The notes beneath the pieces were generated by a model that saw nothing but the letters and a program-made list of their open reading frames with translations, was not told where the DNA came from and searched no databases. Shown here piece by piece: positions 22,193 through 32,036 of a stretch of 32,036 nucleotides of DNA; position 1 is the first letter of the stretch, and every line of letters starts with the position of its first letter. The DNA is taken from contig JAMQCK010000275.1 in assembly GCA_024196135.1 (NCBI GenBank), positions 1 through 32,036 of the forward strand, in the 5' to 3' direction. A program made the translations under genes and the position numbers. This DNA is from Pleurotus ostreatus/Saccharomyces cerevisiae fusant (Eukaryota > Opisthokonta).

Positions 22193-22678
22193 TCTTAGTA
22201 TATCAACCTCGAGAAATCAATGTATCATAGTATCTCATGGACGCTATCAAGCTGCCCTGATCGTGATGACCTGCCGCTGGTGTGACTATGTAGATCTTGC
22301 TTTGCGCCTTTCTGGGAGCTCAGTGCTACTGATTGATTGAGAGCCAATTCGGCGTCGCCATCATAGACAAGGCGAAGGATAAGGTCAGCTCCCAGCGAAG
22401 ATGACCATGCAGCGTCGGATGGAATGCACCCGAAATGCAGCGGTCGGGGATGTGTGGCGTAATCTTCAGCCATGTCGAGTCTACAGCGTGGGAAGTCCAC
22501 TGAGCACTTCGACGGTTGATAACTTACGTCTCCTGAAGCGCTCCTCATTTGTTGAATTTGGACCTGCCTGAAGTGAGCATTGCCACCGAAAGTTCAACTT
22601 TGCCACCCACGTGCGTGTCACGCCCTCGAAATTACGTGATGAGCCGCTGCCAACATTCCTTGTACTCGAACCATCACC
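22193..22678. other. Intergenic region between kinase-like copies 3 and 4
   Basis: 486 bp. A CACGTG box at 22618-22623 lies 56 bp before the copy 4 ATG. A 107-codon minus-strand open frame (22548-22225) begins with an ATG, but it shows no domain and contains a good-looking GTAAGT...TGTAG intron whose removal would break the frame. I do not call it a gene. Confidence 0.45.
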
Positions 22679-23805
22679 ATGTCCCAGCAGCCACTCATCG
22701 GCGACGAACCTGGAATCGAGGTTCAGTTTTCAGGAACTCGAACAAGCGTCATCCTTCGACCCTACGAGTATGGCCGAGGCTTAAACGCCAATTCTTTTCG
22801 CCCAGTTCCTCCGAACTCCCGTTTCGTGACCGCTCTTCCTCGCTTACGCGGCAAGAAGCTCCCTTTTGAGCGATACAGTACCTGGTGTAGCGACTGGACG
22901 ACTCAATCCTCGCTCGTGTTCTACGCGGAAACCTTCCCGTCTGTCCGGTCCCGGGGCGCCACTCGCTTACGCTTCGCGATCAAGGCCGCTCTCAACATCG
23001 AGCCTGATAATTATGGCCATCCACATCTGGAGGCTATGTATCACGAAGCTGTCTTCTATGCGGAGCATTTAGGTGAGCTGCAAGGACGTGCCGTGCCGAA
23101 GCACTATGGGATCTGGGTCGGGACCACGCCTTGGGGCGTGAGCGTGGCCTGCGCTTTCATGGAGTGGGCGGGGCTGCCATTCTGTAGTGCGGCCTTTGAC
23201 AGAAATTTTGAGCGCAAGGACAGAAGGTGCGGCATACATTTCTTGCTCGCCGGTGTTTGTGCTGATGGACGGCAGAGCAAAGACGATGGCGGTGCTGTTA
23301 GCACTCCACAGGGCCGGCTTCCAGCACAACGGCTTGGACGAAGACACCCGACATATCCTCTTCGACGAATCTCGCGAGAGAGCATTCCTCGTCGATTTTG
23401 AAAACGTCGAGCGACATATCTGCACCAACACTGGCCAGGTTGGACCTTGTCGCCTGAATATGCCTTTGAAGGAGTATAGCGGACCGCCCGCGCCACACAT
23501 CCTAGGATGCGAGGAGATCTGGCAGCTTGGATGCAGTGTTCACTTCTTTGGGAATGGTCCACGTATGTTTTTACGATCTGTATGTTTCACCATTCTCATT
23601 TCGCTCTGCAGCGGCTGGTCCCGAAGCGGACCCCGAAGTCCAGAAGGCGAATCAAAAGGCGACTGACGCGTATCTCAGAAAGAAGCGCGCGCAAGAGGCT
23701 ACAGCGCGATTGATGACATGTCTTGAGGAGCATCGTCGGCAAGTCTCAGGTGTCTCCGCTTCACGACCTTCTGAAGTTGCCGAGGCTACTACCGCTCAAC
23801 GTTGA
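22679..23805 (+). CDS. Kinase-like family protein, copy 4 (catalytic Asp replaced)
   Basis: Exons 22679-23226, 23276-23562 and 23612-23805 (two 49-bp introns) give 342 residues. It starts MSQQPLIGDEPGIEVQ and is the closest relative of copy 1. The beta-3 Lys (FAIKAAL), alpha-C Glu (HEAVFYAE), VPKHYGIW, FMEWAGLPF and FLVDFENVERHIC are present. The catalytic loop reads FQHNGLDEDTRHILFD: Gly stands where the other copies have the HxD Asp, and the loop is one residue shorter. The frame is otherwise open and the introns are at family positions, so the gene may be expressed as a pseudokinase, or it may be an early stage of decay. The C-terminal tail (ADPEVQKANQKA onward) is charged and helical. Between 23806 and 24072 (267 bp) only the copy 5 promoter is seen. 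Confidence 0.8.
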
Positions 23806-24072
23806 CGAGAACTTTACGGGGAGTTGTGAGGTAGATGCATACAAGGTAACTCATGTGTGTTCGTATCACAATTTAGTCTTCGCGCCTTCAAGTGCTTATC
23901 GGGTGACGTGCCTTCCTCGCTGCAGGTCGCCGCGGACCACAGCGACCTCTGGCGTATCTCTCTCGGCATCTGCCGGCGTACGGGGCCGACGAGCACAACG
24001 TGATTGCCACGTTCCCAAAATCGGGTCACGTCGCGACGTTGTTGGACCACGACCATTGTCCTTTTCATCGTC

Positions 24073-25088
24073 ATGTCGCAGCAGCCGCTGAACGGCCACA
24101 GACAACGCGTCAAAATTACCTTCGCAGGCGCCTCTGCTGCCACCATTCTCCGTCCCATAACATATTCACGCACCGAAGTTGACGGGACTTCGTTCAACAC
24201 GCCACCCGCAACCCTCGTCACTGCCTTGCCGCGCATTCGCGGCGAGACCATCCCATTTGATCGATACACAACCTTCTGTAGCGATTGGCTCTTGGATGGC
24301 GCCCTCGTCTTCTACGCAGAGGTGCCACGTCGCGACACGTCAACTCCCCTGCAACGTTTTGCCCTCAAAGTAGCATTCAACCGTGTCGCGAATGGTATCG
24401 CCAGCTTCGGCGGCTCCTTCATGCGATGTTTTGTCGACGAGGCTCTCTTTTACAAGAGCCGTCTTGCTCACCTGCAGGGCACCGCTGTGCCAAAGCATTA
24501 TGGCGTGTGGGTCGGTCGCACTGCGTGGGATACAACTGTCGCTTGTTCTATCATGGAGTGGGGCGGTCGGCCGCTTGACGAGCACATCATCGATCCAAAG
24601 CATGTCAAACTGCGAGAGAGGAGGTACGTGCCATACTCGCGCGACTGGATCTCCTTCTGACGCTTACACAGTGCCAAAATCATGGAGGCTATCAAGGCCA
24701 TTCACGATGCAGGTTTCGAGACGACCTCAGAGACGATCCCATCCGACACATCCTGTACGACACCTCCCGCGAGAAAGCCGTTGACATCGACTTCTCCACC
24801 GCCGAGAGGCACAAGTGCGGCTTGAGTATGGAGATGAAGCCCTACCGCACACAACCTTGTACGGCCGTCTTCGGTTGCGACGAGCTTTGGGATGTCGCTA
24901 ACCACGTGCTTTATTTCGGCGATGAACCATGTGCGTACTTCGATCGACCTCGTCTTCAATAATTCTCATCCTTCGCAGGTGACGGGCCAAACGCAGATCC
25001 GGAGGTCGTGGAAGCACACATACGTGCGTACAATGAAGACATCAAAGAGCGCGAGGCGAAAAGTAAGCGAGGCGGTGGCCGCAAGTAG
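24073..25088 (+). pseudogene. Kinase-like family, copy 5, frameshifted in the catalytic loop
   Basis: Exons by homology are 24073-24623, 24672-24930 and 24979-25088, with 48-bp introns at the family positions. The start is MSQQPLNGHRQRV; the best match is copy 3. It keeps FALKVAF, VPKHYGVW, CSIMEWGGRP, RHILYD, VDIDFSTAERHKC and a C-terminus ADPEVVEAHIRAY ending at the TAG at 25086-25088. At about 24717-24724, four bases are missing relative to the family where the HN of HND should be. The upstream frame then runs to a TGA at 24823-24825. Exon length is 920 nt, which is 4 short of 924. The catalytic His is lost as well as the frame. Copy 5 also lacks a perfect CACGTG, having only CACGTT (24008) and CACGTC (24027). 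Most likely a young pseudogene. Confidence 0.75.
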
Positions 25089-25448
25089 ACGAAGGCTGCC
25101 GGTGCTCAGGACGCCTTTTGTCCTGGAGCCGTCGTTGCACCCGTTCATGAGTGATACTTTCACCATATATACTCTCTTAGAAGCATAGTAGGGTATACTG
25201 ATAATGGATACCCCATCTTCTTCAATCGCTACGCCACCCTGTTCGACAGCGGTTTCGTGGAGACGAAGTATGCCAAGGCGACTAACAACTACTGACTTGA
25301 GACGGCGATGGAACATAGGCCGGCATGTGAGGAAGGGATGGAGTTCGAGCATCAGGACGAGCGCGAGCCATGCAACGTCCTGAGGCTCGCCACGATGTCG
25401 AAGCACATTAATTCCCATCTACATCACCGGCCTCTCTCAGCAAGTGAA
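25089..25448. other. Convergent 3' intergenic region
   Basis: 360 bp between the 3' ends of kinase-like copy 5 (plus) and the 952-residue gene (minus). A 150-codon minus-strand frame (25418-24966) overlaps the copy 5 3' end; it shows no domain and is probably chance. AT-rich sequence near 25155-25210 probably holds the polyadenylation site of copy 5. Confidence 0.4.
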
Positions 25449-28400
25449 TCAAGCGCAGTCTACACCGGACACTTGGTCTTCGAGCTGTGGTTTGTGCCAC
25501 GCGCCATCCGCCACGGTCAACGAGCGCGCTTTCTGCAACGGCGTCACGTCCTTGTCCAGCAGGTAAGCCGAGTCAGCTTGGTGCAGCGACTCGAAGAGGC
25601 CGCGTAGCCGTGAAGCATGCTCCGTCATAATGTACGCCACGGAAGTGGCGACGTTAAGGACGTCCGAAGGGTCGCGAATATCGACCTTCGTAGCTTGCTC
25701 GTCCGCGATATAGATGACCTTGGTTGATGAACGTCAGTTCAACTATTCAAGCACATCCGTATCAGCGAAAACTCACATTATGTATCTTCTCGGTCACTTG
25801 ACCTCCGAGTGACGCAGGCGTCGTCGTCACTTCGTTCCACGCGGATGACAGTACACCAACTGGTCCGTTAGTGACCAAGCCGAATATAGGGAAGCGGGCG
25901 ATGTTAAACAGCTTCATGAAGGCGCATGCGGCAACCAAGGAAGTTCGTTCTTGATTGGTCGCAGTTTTCTCCTTCCCCCATCCCTTGAGTAGCGCATTGA
26001 AGTGACAGAGGAGCAAGGGAAAGCATGCAGCTGAACGTAGAGGGTCAACCTGGTCTGGTCGAGGTCGAATGTGAGGGCGGTCCTGAATCTCGCAGCCCGT
26101 TTCGCCATCGAGAAGCAGCGCGCCCGGCGAAGCAGAGCATGCTTCAACTGCAGGCTGTTGATCCGGAAAGGGCTGGACATGCATCGAGTGCTGGTAAGCA
26201 GCGCAAGCTTGTGGATCCAAACGGCGACGTGAATCGGCAGTGGCGAAGACGCTGTCACCATAGATTACCCACGGAGGCCGCTCTTTGGGCTCCTCTGGAG
26301 ACCCGACCTCCACGTCGCCATCGTCTTTCGACGAATCGGAGGCGATGAATGGAGCAAGGACGGACACAGCGTCTGCGACTTCCTTGTCAGCAAATACATC
26401 ATCGATGGCTAGATAGAGGGTGCCATCCGCTCTACCCGAGCGCGGCTCCTCCTGCGCTGCAGCTACAGCCGCAGAAAGCGTCGGGTCCTCGTTAAAGACG
26501 GCATCGTGCCACTGGAAGGCCAAACAGCCCTCCCAGCCAATTTGCGCGTAGGGCAGTAATGCGATGTATAGGTCGAACAAATCACTTCGATGATCGCCGT
26601 TGATCTCGTAGACCTCGGGGCCGGGGTACTCTGGATTTTTGAGCGTCATGTTCCTCCTGGTCGTGTCAGTTAGCCTATGGAATACCACCCGATTCATAAC
26701 ATACCTATATCTCGCATTCGCGACTTGCGCGAGGTCAGCAATGGATTGAATGAGCTGGTCCCAGATGAAGCGACATCTTGTCTCGCCTTCAAGCGCGTCA
26801 AGCATGTGTCCATCGACATCGCCACCTTCGGCATCGGCTGGACAGACCGCACGGGTCGCTTGTAGCGCATGGAATATGACATGCAATGATCGTTGAACGA
26901 TTGCTTGAACCCGATCGGACATATAGCCAATAAAACAGGAGGAATGCCGCGCATGCACGTCGAGAAGTTCAGTGAGAAGGTGCTCTTGATCAGTGCATAT
27001 GACGGGCCTGGGGTCCTGAGCAATGCATCCGTAAGTGCATGAACAGGATGGGCCAAGACACGTACCGTCCCCGTTTCACGAAACCACACGGGCGCCAACG
27101 CATGAATCGACTCCTTGGGAACCGTACACCAGCCGGGAAGTCCCTTACGCGCGTCGCAGAAGACGACTTTTCGCAGTATAAAATACCGTTGAGGGAGAGG
27201 AGGGCGAGCAGGTGGCGTCCATTCAATTCTAGAAAATAACTGTGCGCTCAATCACCAGATCCGTTTGACCAAGAGACAAAGCTCACGTGGCCACGGTGCT
27301 TAGAGAAACAAGGAATAATGAGATTCATGACGCACTTATCGACGAGACACTTACGATTCAGCGAACACATCACCGTCACTCCAGGATGACGTGGATTCTT
27401 GAGGAGGCCTGAGGACACTCAGCGCCAATATCAATGATCAACGCTTCGCAGCGTGCTTACGGCGATGCCACGCTCGGCGGCGTCGAACTAGGACTTGATT
27501 CCCAACAGGGACTCGATGTCCTGCATCACACAATGAGATTCATGAGGGCATACACCTAGGAAAAAAATCGTACCCTGTAGGAGGATGAGATGAATCGACG
27601 GGCTCCATGTCGTCGCAGATGTCCAGACTTTGAGAGCCGCTGGACAGAAATTAGGAAAGTCCTGGCGCGACGCAAGACTCACTGAGTAACCGTTGCTTTG
27701 GACACCGCCCCTGCCCAGAGCGCTATCGCCTCGTGATTGTGAAAGTCGACTTGGAAGAGTGGCGTATCGTCGAGGATGTTACGAGCGCAGATGTCGGCTC
27801 TCCAGGGCAAAGTCTCATCCGCGGTCTGTAGAGACCACTCGTGGACAGACGATGTGCGATGCAGAAGTAAGGCGAGCTTCAGAGCACTGAGTGCCTCCGT
27901 AAGGTCGAAGGGAATCGGAGGAAGAATGCGAGGGTCTGGCTGTGCTTGGTGAGAAATAGTATCAGGTGTCGGCCAATGCATCTATCTCACCAGCTTATCG
28001 GCCTCGTCTTCTCGCGCTGCTGCTTCCGGCCATGCGACATACGCATGGACAGTCGGGCTTGTCTTTTCGTAGCTTAGCCCAATCAATGGTCCAGAGGCGC
28101 CAACGGCGAGGCAGTGGTAGAGCGCGCTCGTCAACAATGGCTGTATGGTGGAGAAGCTAGCCACGCAGGCGTCCATAGGGCCTTGTGGATCCGGACTCCT
28201 CGAATATAGCAATTGTTGCGGGTGACCGTACTGCGTGACACCGCTAAAACAGCAGTCATCCTGGCCTTCCTGCATGCAACATCGGCATCAGGATGGTTTC
28301 TCTACACTGGACATGCGCTCACCGTGTCAGAGTGAGCGTCCCCATCGGCCAAAGCATCGAATTCCTCATCGACAATAAGCTCATCATTGGTGAAGTCAAG

Positions 28401-28990
28401 CCGGGTTGTGTCCCATCTACGGCTGACAATCAGTTCCGCCCGTCGACGCAGACCAATGGCAGGGTGTTCATCGGGACCACTTCCGGGCTCTTTCGAGACC
28501 GCGAATATGGCGGAAGCACTGCAGGTACGAGACTCGGTACAGCAGACAGGTACACGATGGAATGTGCTCACTGGTGTTCGTGTGTGCTGGAAGGAAAGCA
28601 TTCGCTTAGGATGATGGACACCATCACAAGAACCTCCGGAAAAACGATTTCCTCATCGCGTCGTGCTTGAACGAGCCCTTGCACCGCCATAGCCTGCCGT
28701 AATACCGGTGCGAAAGGTTCTGCAGCAATTGCTGCTCTTCGAGACTGAAGTCCTCGTCTGGTGCAAATTCGGCGCGGTCCGCGCAAGCTATATGGTCTGC
28801 GTAGAACTTTCGCAAATCTTCGCAACGAAACAACTTGTCCTGCGAGGCTTGTCTGAATGAATGCATGCACGGATTCAAAGACCGTACATACCTGGTCTAG
28901 CACGCACGCAGGCAGGCGAATTTCCGTAAGTTGCTCGTATTGTTGAATCGGGTGCGGTAAAGTTCCCTCATTGTCTATGGTGGCAGGCAT
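25449..28990 (-). CDS. Unrecognised 952-residue protein, 15 exons with two micro-exons
   Basis: My model has exons 28990-28892, 28839-28628, 28586-28572, 28518-28323, 28269-27991, 27939-27683, 27639-27574, 27520-27461, 27417-27355, 27298-27287, 27239-27149, 27113-27066, 27015-26705, 26656-25777 and 25718-25449. They sum to 2859 nt, exactly 953 codons, with every junction in phase and introns of 35-58 bp. Start: MPATIDNEGTLPHPIQQYEQ. The middle has a Ser/Pro linker (ESSPSSTPPSVASP) and then ATYFLELNGRHLLALLSLNG and EHLLTELLDVHARHSSCFIG. The C-terminal part, about residues 765-900, reads FPLLLCHFNALLKGWGKEK, NQERTSLVAACAFMKLFNI, ARFPIFGLVTNGPVGVLSSA and IYIADEQATKVDIRD. That pattern resembles PD-(D/E)XK-like regions in fungal proteins, but His-Phe-Asn stands where E-x-K is expected. 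I assign no function. The exon 12 acceptor and exon 9 acceptor each have a near equivalent. Confidence 0.65.
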
Positions 28991-29300
28991 CACGAGGCTG
29001 TCGGACCGTGTACGAAGGGAGAGCTTGAGGCGTTCGCAGCGCGCGGTAGTCGAGAACAAAGACGTTTAGTGCCACGCGCCATCCACGACGCATTGTGGCA
29101 CGCAAATCACACGTGTGCAAGTAAGTCATACCTCAACTCGTGGGCTGTTACGGACTTCGACGAGCGCGTAAGACAGGTGCGCGTCTTCAGAATTCTCAGG
29201 ACAGCGTAGGTATTAATGCAGACAGGTAACAATGTATATCCGCCTCTAATAGAGCTTTTACAACAGCATGCACAACACGGAATGGGCACACACCACTCGC
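28991..29300. other. Intergenic region upstream of the 952-residue gene
   Basis: 310 bp between the AP-1 gamma stop and the 952-residue gene start, both on the minus strand. A ten-base palindrome CACACGTGTG at 29108-29117 contains CACGTG, about 120 bp before the ATG. An ATG at about 29085 opens only a short frame. No further gene is seen. Confidence 0.45.
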
Positions 29301-32036
29301 TCAGCCCGTCAAACCTGGCGGGAAGCCAGCGAAGTCCACCTGGTCCTGTACGGGCCGCCCTCCGATAGAGTAGGATATCCTCAGCCTTAAGCGCACGTTG
29401 CTCTGCGAGTGTCGTCAGTCAGCGTGCACGAAAGGTAGATGCTGACTTACCCCCTGCGGCGCAACTATACGCATCTGCTGCGTCTCCGTCGCTCCCGGTG
29501 CCACATCCGAGTTCGACATGGGCTGCATCTGCAGTTGTTGTGACTGTAACAACAACATCAGAACCTGTACATCCTAAAACACAAGGACGCGGACTTACCT
29601 TCGGCACCGCCGCCTGGAAGTTCAGCCCCGTCGCAGGCGTGTTCCCCGATACCTGGAACCGCGCCAACACCAATACAATGCCTGGCTTATTCGGGTTCGT
29701 TTGCGGCGTCAGCGTAATCTTCAGCTCGTTCCGCTCGTACGCCGTGTACGACGTGAGCTGCGGCTTCGCAGGCGCGGCGGCCTGCGGCGGTGGCGGCGCC
29801 GGCGACGAGGACTGCGCGGCGAGCGAGAAGAGGTCGCCGGAGCCGCTGCTCGCGAGGGCAGGCGATTGCGAGGCAGGCGGGGGTGTGGCGGCGGCTGGCG
29901 CTGTCGAGCCGAAGAGGCCGAGGATGTCGTCGACGGTGGAACGGGGCTTGGCGGCAGTGGCACCACCTGGAGCAGGGGAGGCAGAGGTCGGGCTGGCAGA
30001 GGAACCAAAGATGTCGGCGAGGAGGTCTTGGGTGTTCGGAGGAGCAGCACCGCCGGGGGCGGACGGGGAAGTGATCTCGTCGCCGAGTAGGTCCACCTCC
30101 TGGTTCTTCGTTGAACCGACAGGCTTGTTTTCGCTCACTAAACACTGTTAGTCCAAAAGCACAACGATGGTCGAAGCAGCGAGCACTCACCCACACCCAT
30201 GACCGTCGCCTTCAGCTCCGGCGGTGGCATACGCTCGAGAACACCCTCTCTGAGCTCGACCTGGTTGTACAAGCTCGCATACTCCACCGCGCGCTGCTGC
30301 AACTCCAGCTCCGGGTTCGTCGTATACCGCAGCAAAAGCTCCGAAATCCTGTCCTTCTCTCCCGCACTCGTCGCCGGGCGGCTCGCAATCTTCGTCACCG
30401 CCGTCAACACGAACTGTCGTGTTACCTGGTTCGCGTACGGCGAGTCGAGAATCGAGCTCAGCAGGTCCACGAGCTCCTTGTCCGTAACTGGCTTCGCCGT
30501 GTCGTCGTCCACGATCCCGCTCTCCAGCACGATGTCTGAGTACTCGCCCAGGATCCACGTCGCCGCGAGCGTGAGCGACTCCTGCGAGATGTCCGCGTGC
30601 AGCGCGACGTACAACCGCGACGCCGTGTACGCCTGCAGCTCGGGCGTGTGCGCGACGAGGCGGATGAACGCGGAGAGGATCTCCTCGCGCACGAAGTTGC
30701 CCGCGAGCTTGAGCACACGGAGCACGGTGTCAATGTGCCAGCGTTTGTTCGGCGCGAAGCGCTCCGCGGCGAGGCAGATCTGCGTCGTCATGCCGAGCTT
30801 GAACTCGTCGTCCGCGACCTCGAGGAAGGCGAGCAGCTCACGGATGAGTATGCGCACGTTCTGCTCGTTGATGAGCGCGTAGGAGAGCTCGAGCGCGCGC
30901 CGGCGGATAGAGATGTCGCCGTCGCGCAAACACTCGAGGATGGTGTTCCGGTGTCGCTGCACGGCGTTCGTGTCCATCGAGACGACCTTGTTGAGCGTGT
31001 TCAGCGCGACGTAGCGGATGTTATTGTCCCGGTTCGTCAGGAACTTGCCGAGCAAGTTGATCGCCATGACGCGCAAACCGGAGTCTGCCTCGATCTCAAG
31101 GACAGTGAGTACGGTCTCATATAGAATCGAGTTCCCGACGTTCTTCGTCGAATCCGTGTTCGTCGCGACCTGCGCAAGGATATCGTTCATCGTCTCGCTC
31201 GCATGTACATTACCACGCCCGAGTAGTCGCAACAAGCGCAAAATCTTGACTTGCAGGAAGGGATCGGTGATGCCAGAGACATCGTGTTCGGGACTGTAGC
31301 CGGTAGTGACGAGAGACTTCAGGTTCCGGACAAGGAGGGGAACAGCGTTGCGGAATTCCTCGAGAACAGCCGCATCTAGCTGGCACATCTCCGTGACGAG
31401 GGTGATAGCAGTGAGCAGCACGCCGTGGTTGCGGTCAGTAAGGAGGTTCTTCGCTTTGCCAACAAAGTGGTCAGTGAGGTCGGGGACCTTCTTGATGACG
31501 CGCAGGGCGCAGAGAGATGCCTTCTGGGGAGTCAGAGGCTGGAGACTGGAAGATGGATCGCTTGCACCTTCTTGCGAATGTATGTGTTGCTGGACCCGAG
31601 GAGCTTCTCGATTTCATTGGCGAGATCGCGCGACATTTCCTCCGACGCGATGTTGGCGAAAGTGCAAAGTGCCAATCCAACGGCATACATGTTCGAGTGG
31701 TTCATGTCACTGAAGTACCGTTAGCTAGCCCCACAGAGATCCCGCATATACGCACTTCTTGAGGGAATTCGTAACCAGCGTCAGTACTTCCTGATTCTCG
31801 TCAAGCAGCAGCATGATGCCCAAGTACCCCAGCCGCTTGTCCGCAAATCGCGGGCTCGCAACCAGCTTCAAGCACTCGATCTGCCCAAAATGCGCGGGGG
31901 AGCCGAGCATGTGGATGTAGAGGAGTTTTGCGATGTTGTTGTGCCGCGCGAACGAGTCCTCCTCGCGGAACGACGCGCGTATCGCCGCCGATTCCTGCTG
32001 GATGAGCGCGCGCTCGTCGGCGACCGTCTGTCCTCC
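29301..32036 (-). CDS. APL4: AP-1 clathrin adaptor complex, gamma subunit (5' part missing)
   Basis: Large subunit of the AP-1 adaptor, which links clathrin to membranes of the trans-Golgi network and endosomes. The gene enters from the right edge at [21 protein letters not shown], so only the extreme N-terminus is missing. The adaptin alpha-solenoid is clear: [118 protein letters not shown] long Ala/Pro/Ser hinge follows, with DLLGDE and TQDLLADIF motifs of the clathrin/accessory-binding kind. The gamma-ear domain ([39 protein letters not shown]) ends GFPPGLTG before the stop at 29303-29301. Several short introns interrupt the 3' and 5' parts, and a long central exon spans about 31400-30190. 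All recognised parts are intact. Confidence 0.93.

Noticed and set aside
22225..22548. A 107-codon minus-strand ORF between copies 3 and 4
   Set aside because: No domain or paralogue, and a good internal intron would break the frame, so there is too little support.
24966..25418. A 150-codon minus-strand ORF
   Set aside because: It overlaps the 3' end of copy 5 in antisense and has no recognisable features.
27461..27520. A TAG stop (27490-27488) inside a protein-like reading DIESLLGIKS, suggesting a broken gene
   Set aside because: The phase fixed by the neighbouring exons uses another frame here, which stays open as a Ser/Pro-rich linker, and the full exon chain is divisible by three. The gene looks intact.
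1..32036. tRNA, rRNA, CRISPR arrays, LTR or DNA transposons
   Set aside because: Reading through both strands I saw no tRNA-like box sequences, no long direct or inverted repeats and no transposase or reverse-transcriptase motifs. A scan with dedicated tools could still find short elements.

Overview
The window is nuclear DNA of a filamentous basidiomycete, most likely an Agaricomycete of the polypore type. Genes are dense and GC-rich in coding sequence. They are split by many very short GT-AG introns (about 35-60 bp). The gene content fits this: secreted A1 aspartic peptidases of the polyporopepsin type, LIG4, a GIN4/NIM1-class kinase, AP-1 gamma-adaptin and an expanded lineage-specific kinase-like family. 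The species cannot be fixed from the sequence. Exon boundaries below were worked out by hand from splice signals, reading phase and paralogue comparison.

Layout. 1-1476: two members (copies 1 and 2) of a small kinase-like family on the minus strand; copy 1 is cut by the window edge and copy 2 carries a frameshift. 1762-6661: a tandem pair of secreted A1 aspartic peptidases (minus) with ten intron positions in common. 8166-11009: a forkhead transcription factor (minus). 11424-15765: DNA ligase IV (minus). 16030-18197: a GIN4/NIM1-type kinase (plus), divergent from LIG4 across 264 bp. 18559-20775: an unrecognised 701-residue protein (minus). 21098-25088: kinase-like copies 3, 4 and 5 in tandem (plus); only copy 3 looks fully intact. 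25449-28990: an unrecognised 952-residue, 15-exon gene (minus). 29301 to the right edge: gamma-adaptin of AP-1 (minus, 5' part missing).

How the parts relate. LIG4, the forkhead factor, the cell-cycle kinase and AP-1 gamma are ordinary conserved eukaryotic genes. Between them sit lineage-specific genes. The most striking feature is the five-member kinase-like family. It lies in two clusters about 20 kb apart in opposite orientation and shares an MSQQPL-type start, a three-exon layout and, in four of the five copies, a CACGTG box 54-60 bp before the ATG. Two copies are frameshifted, one of them inside the catalytic loop. A third has an open frame but Gly where the catalytic Asp should be. This looks like a rapidly duplicating and decaying family. 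The 952-residue gene next to it has 12-nt and 15-nt micro-exons and a C-terminal region that may be a degenerate nuclease-like fold (tentative). No tRNA, rRNA, CRISPR array or transposon was recognised.
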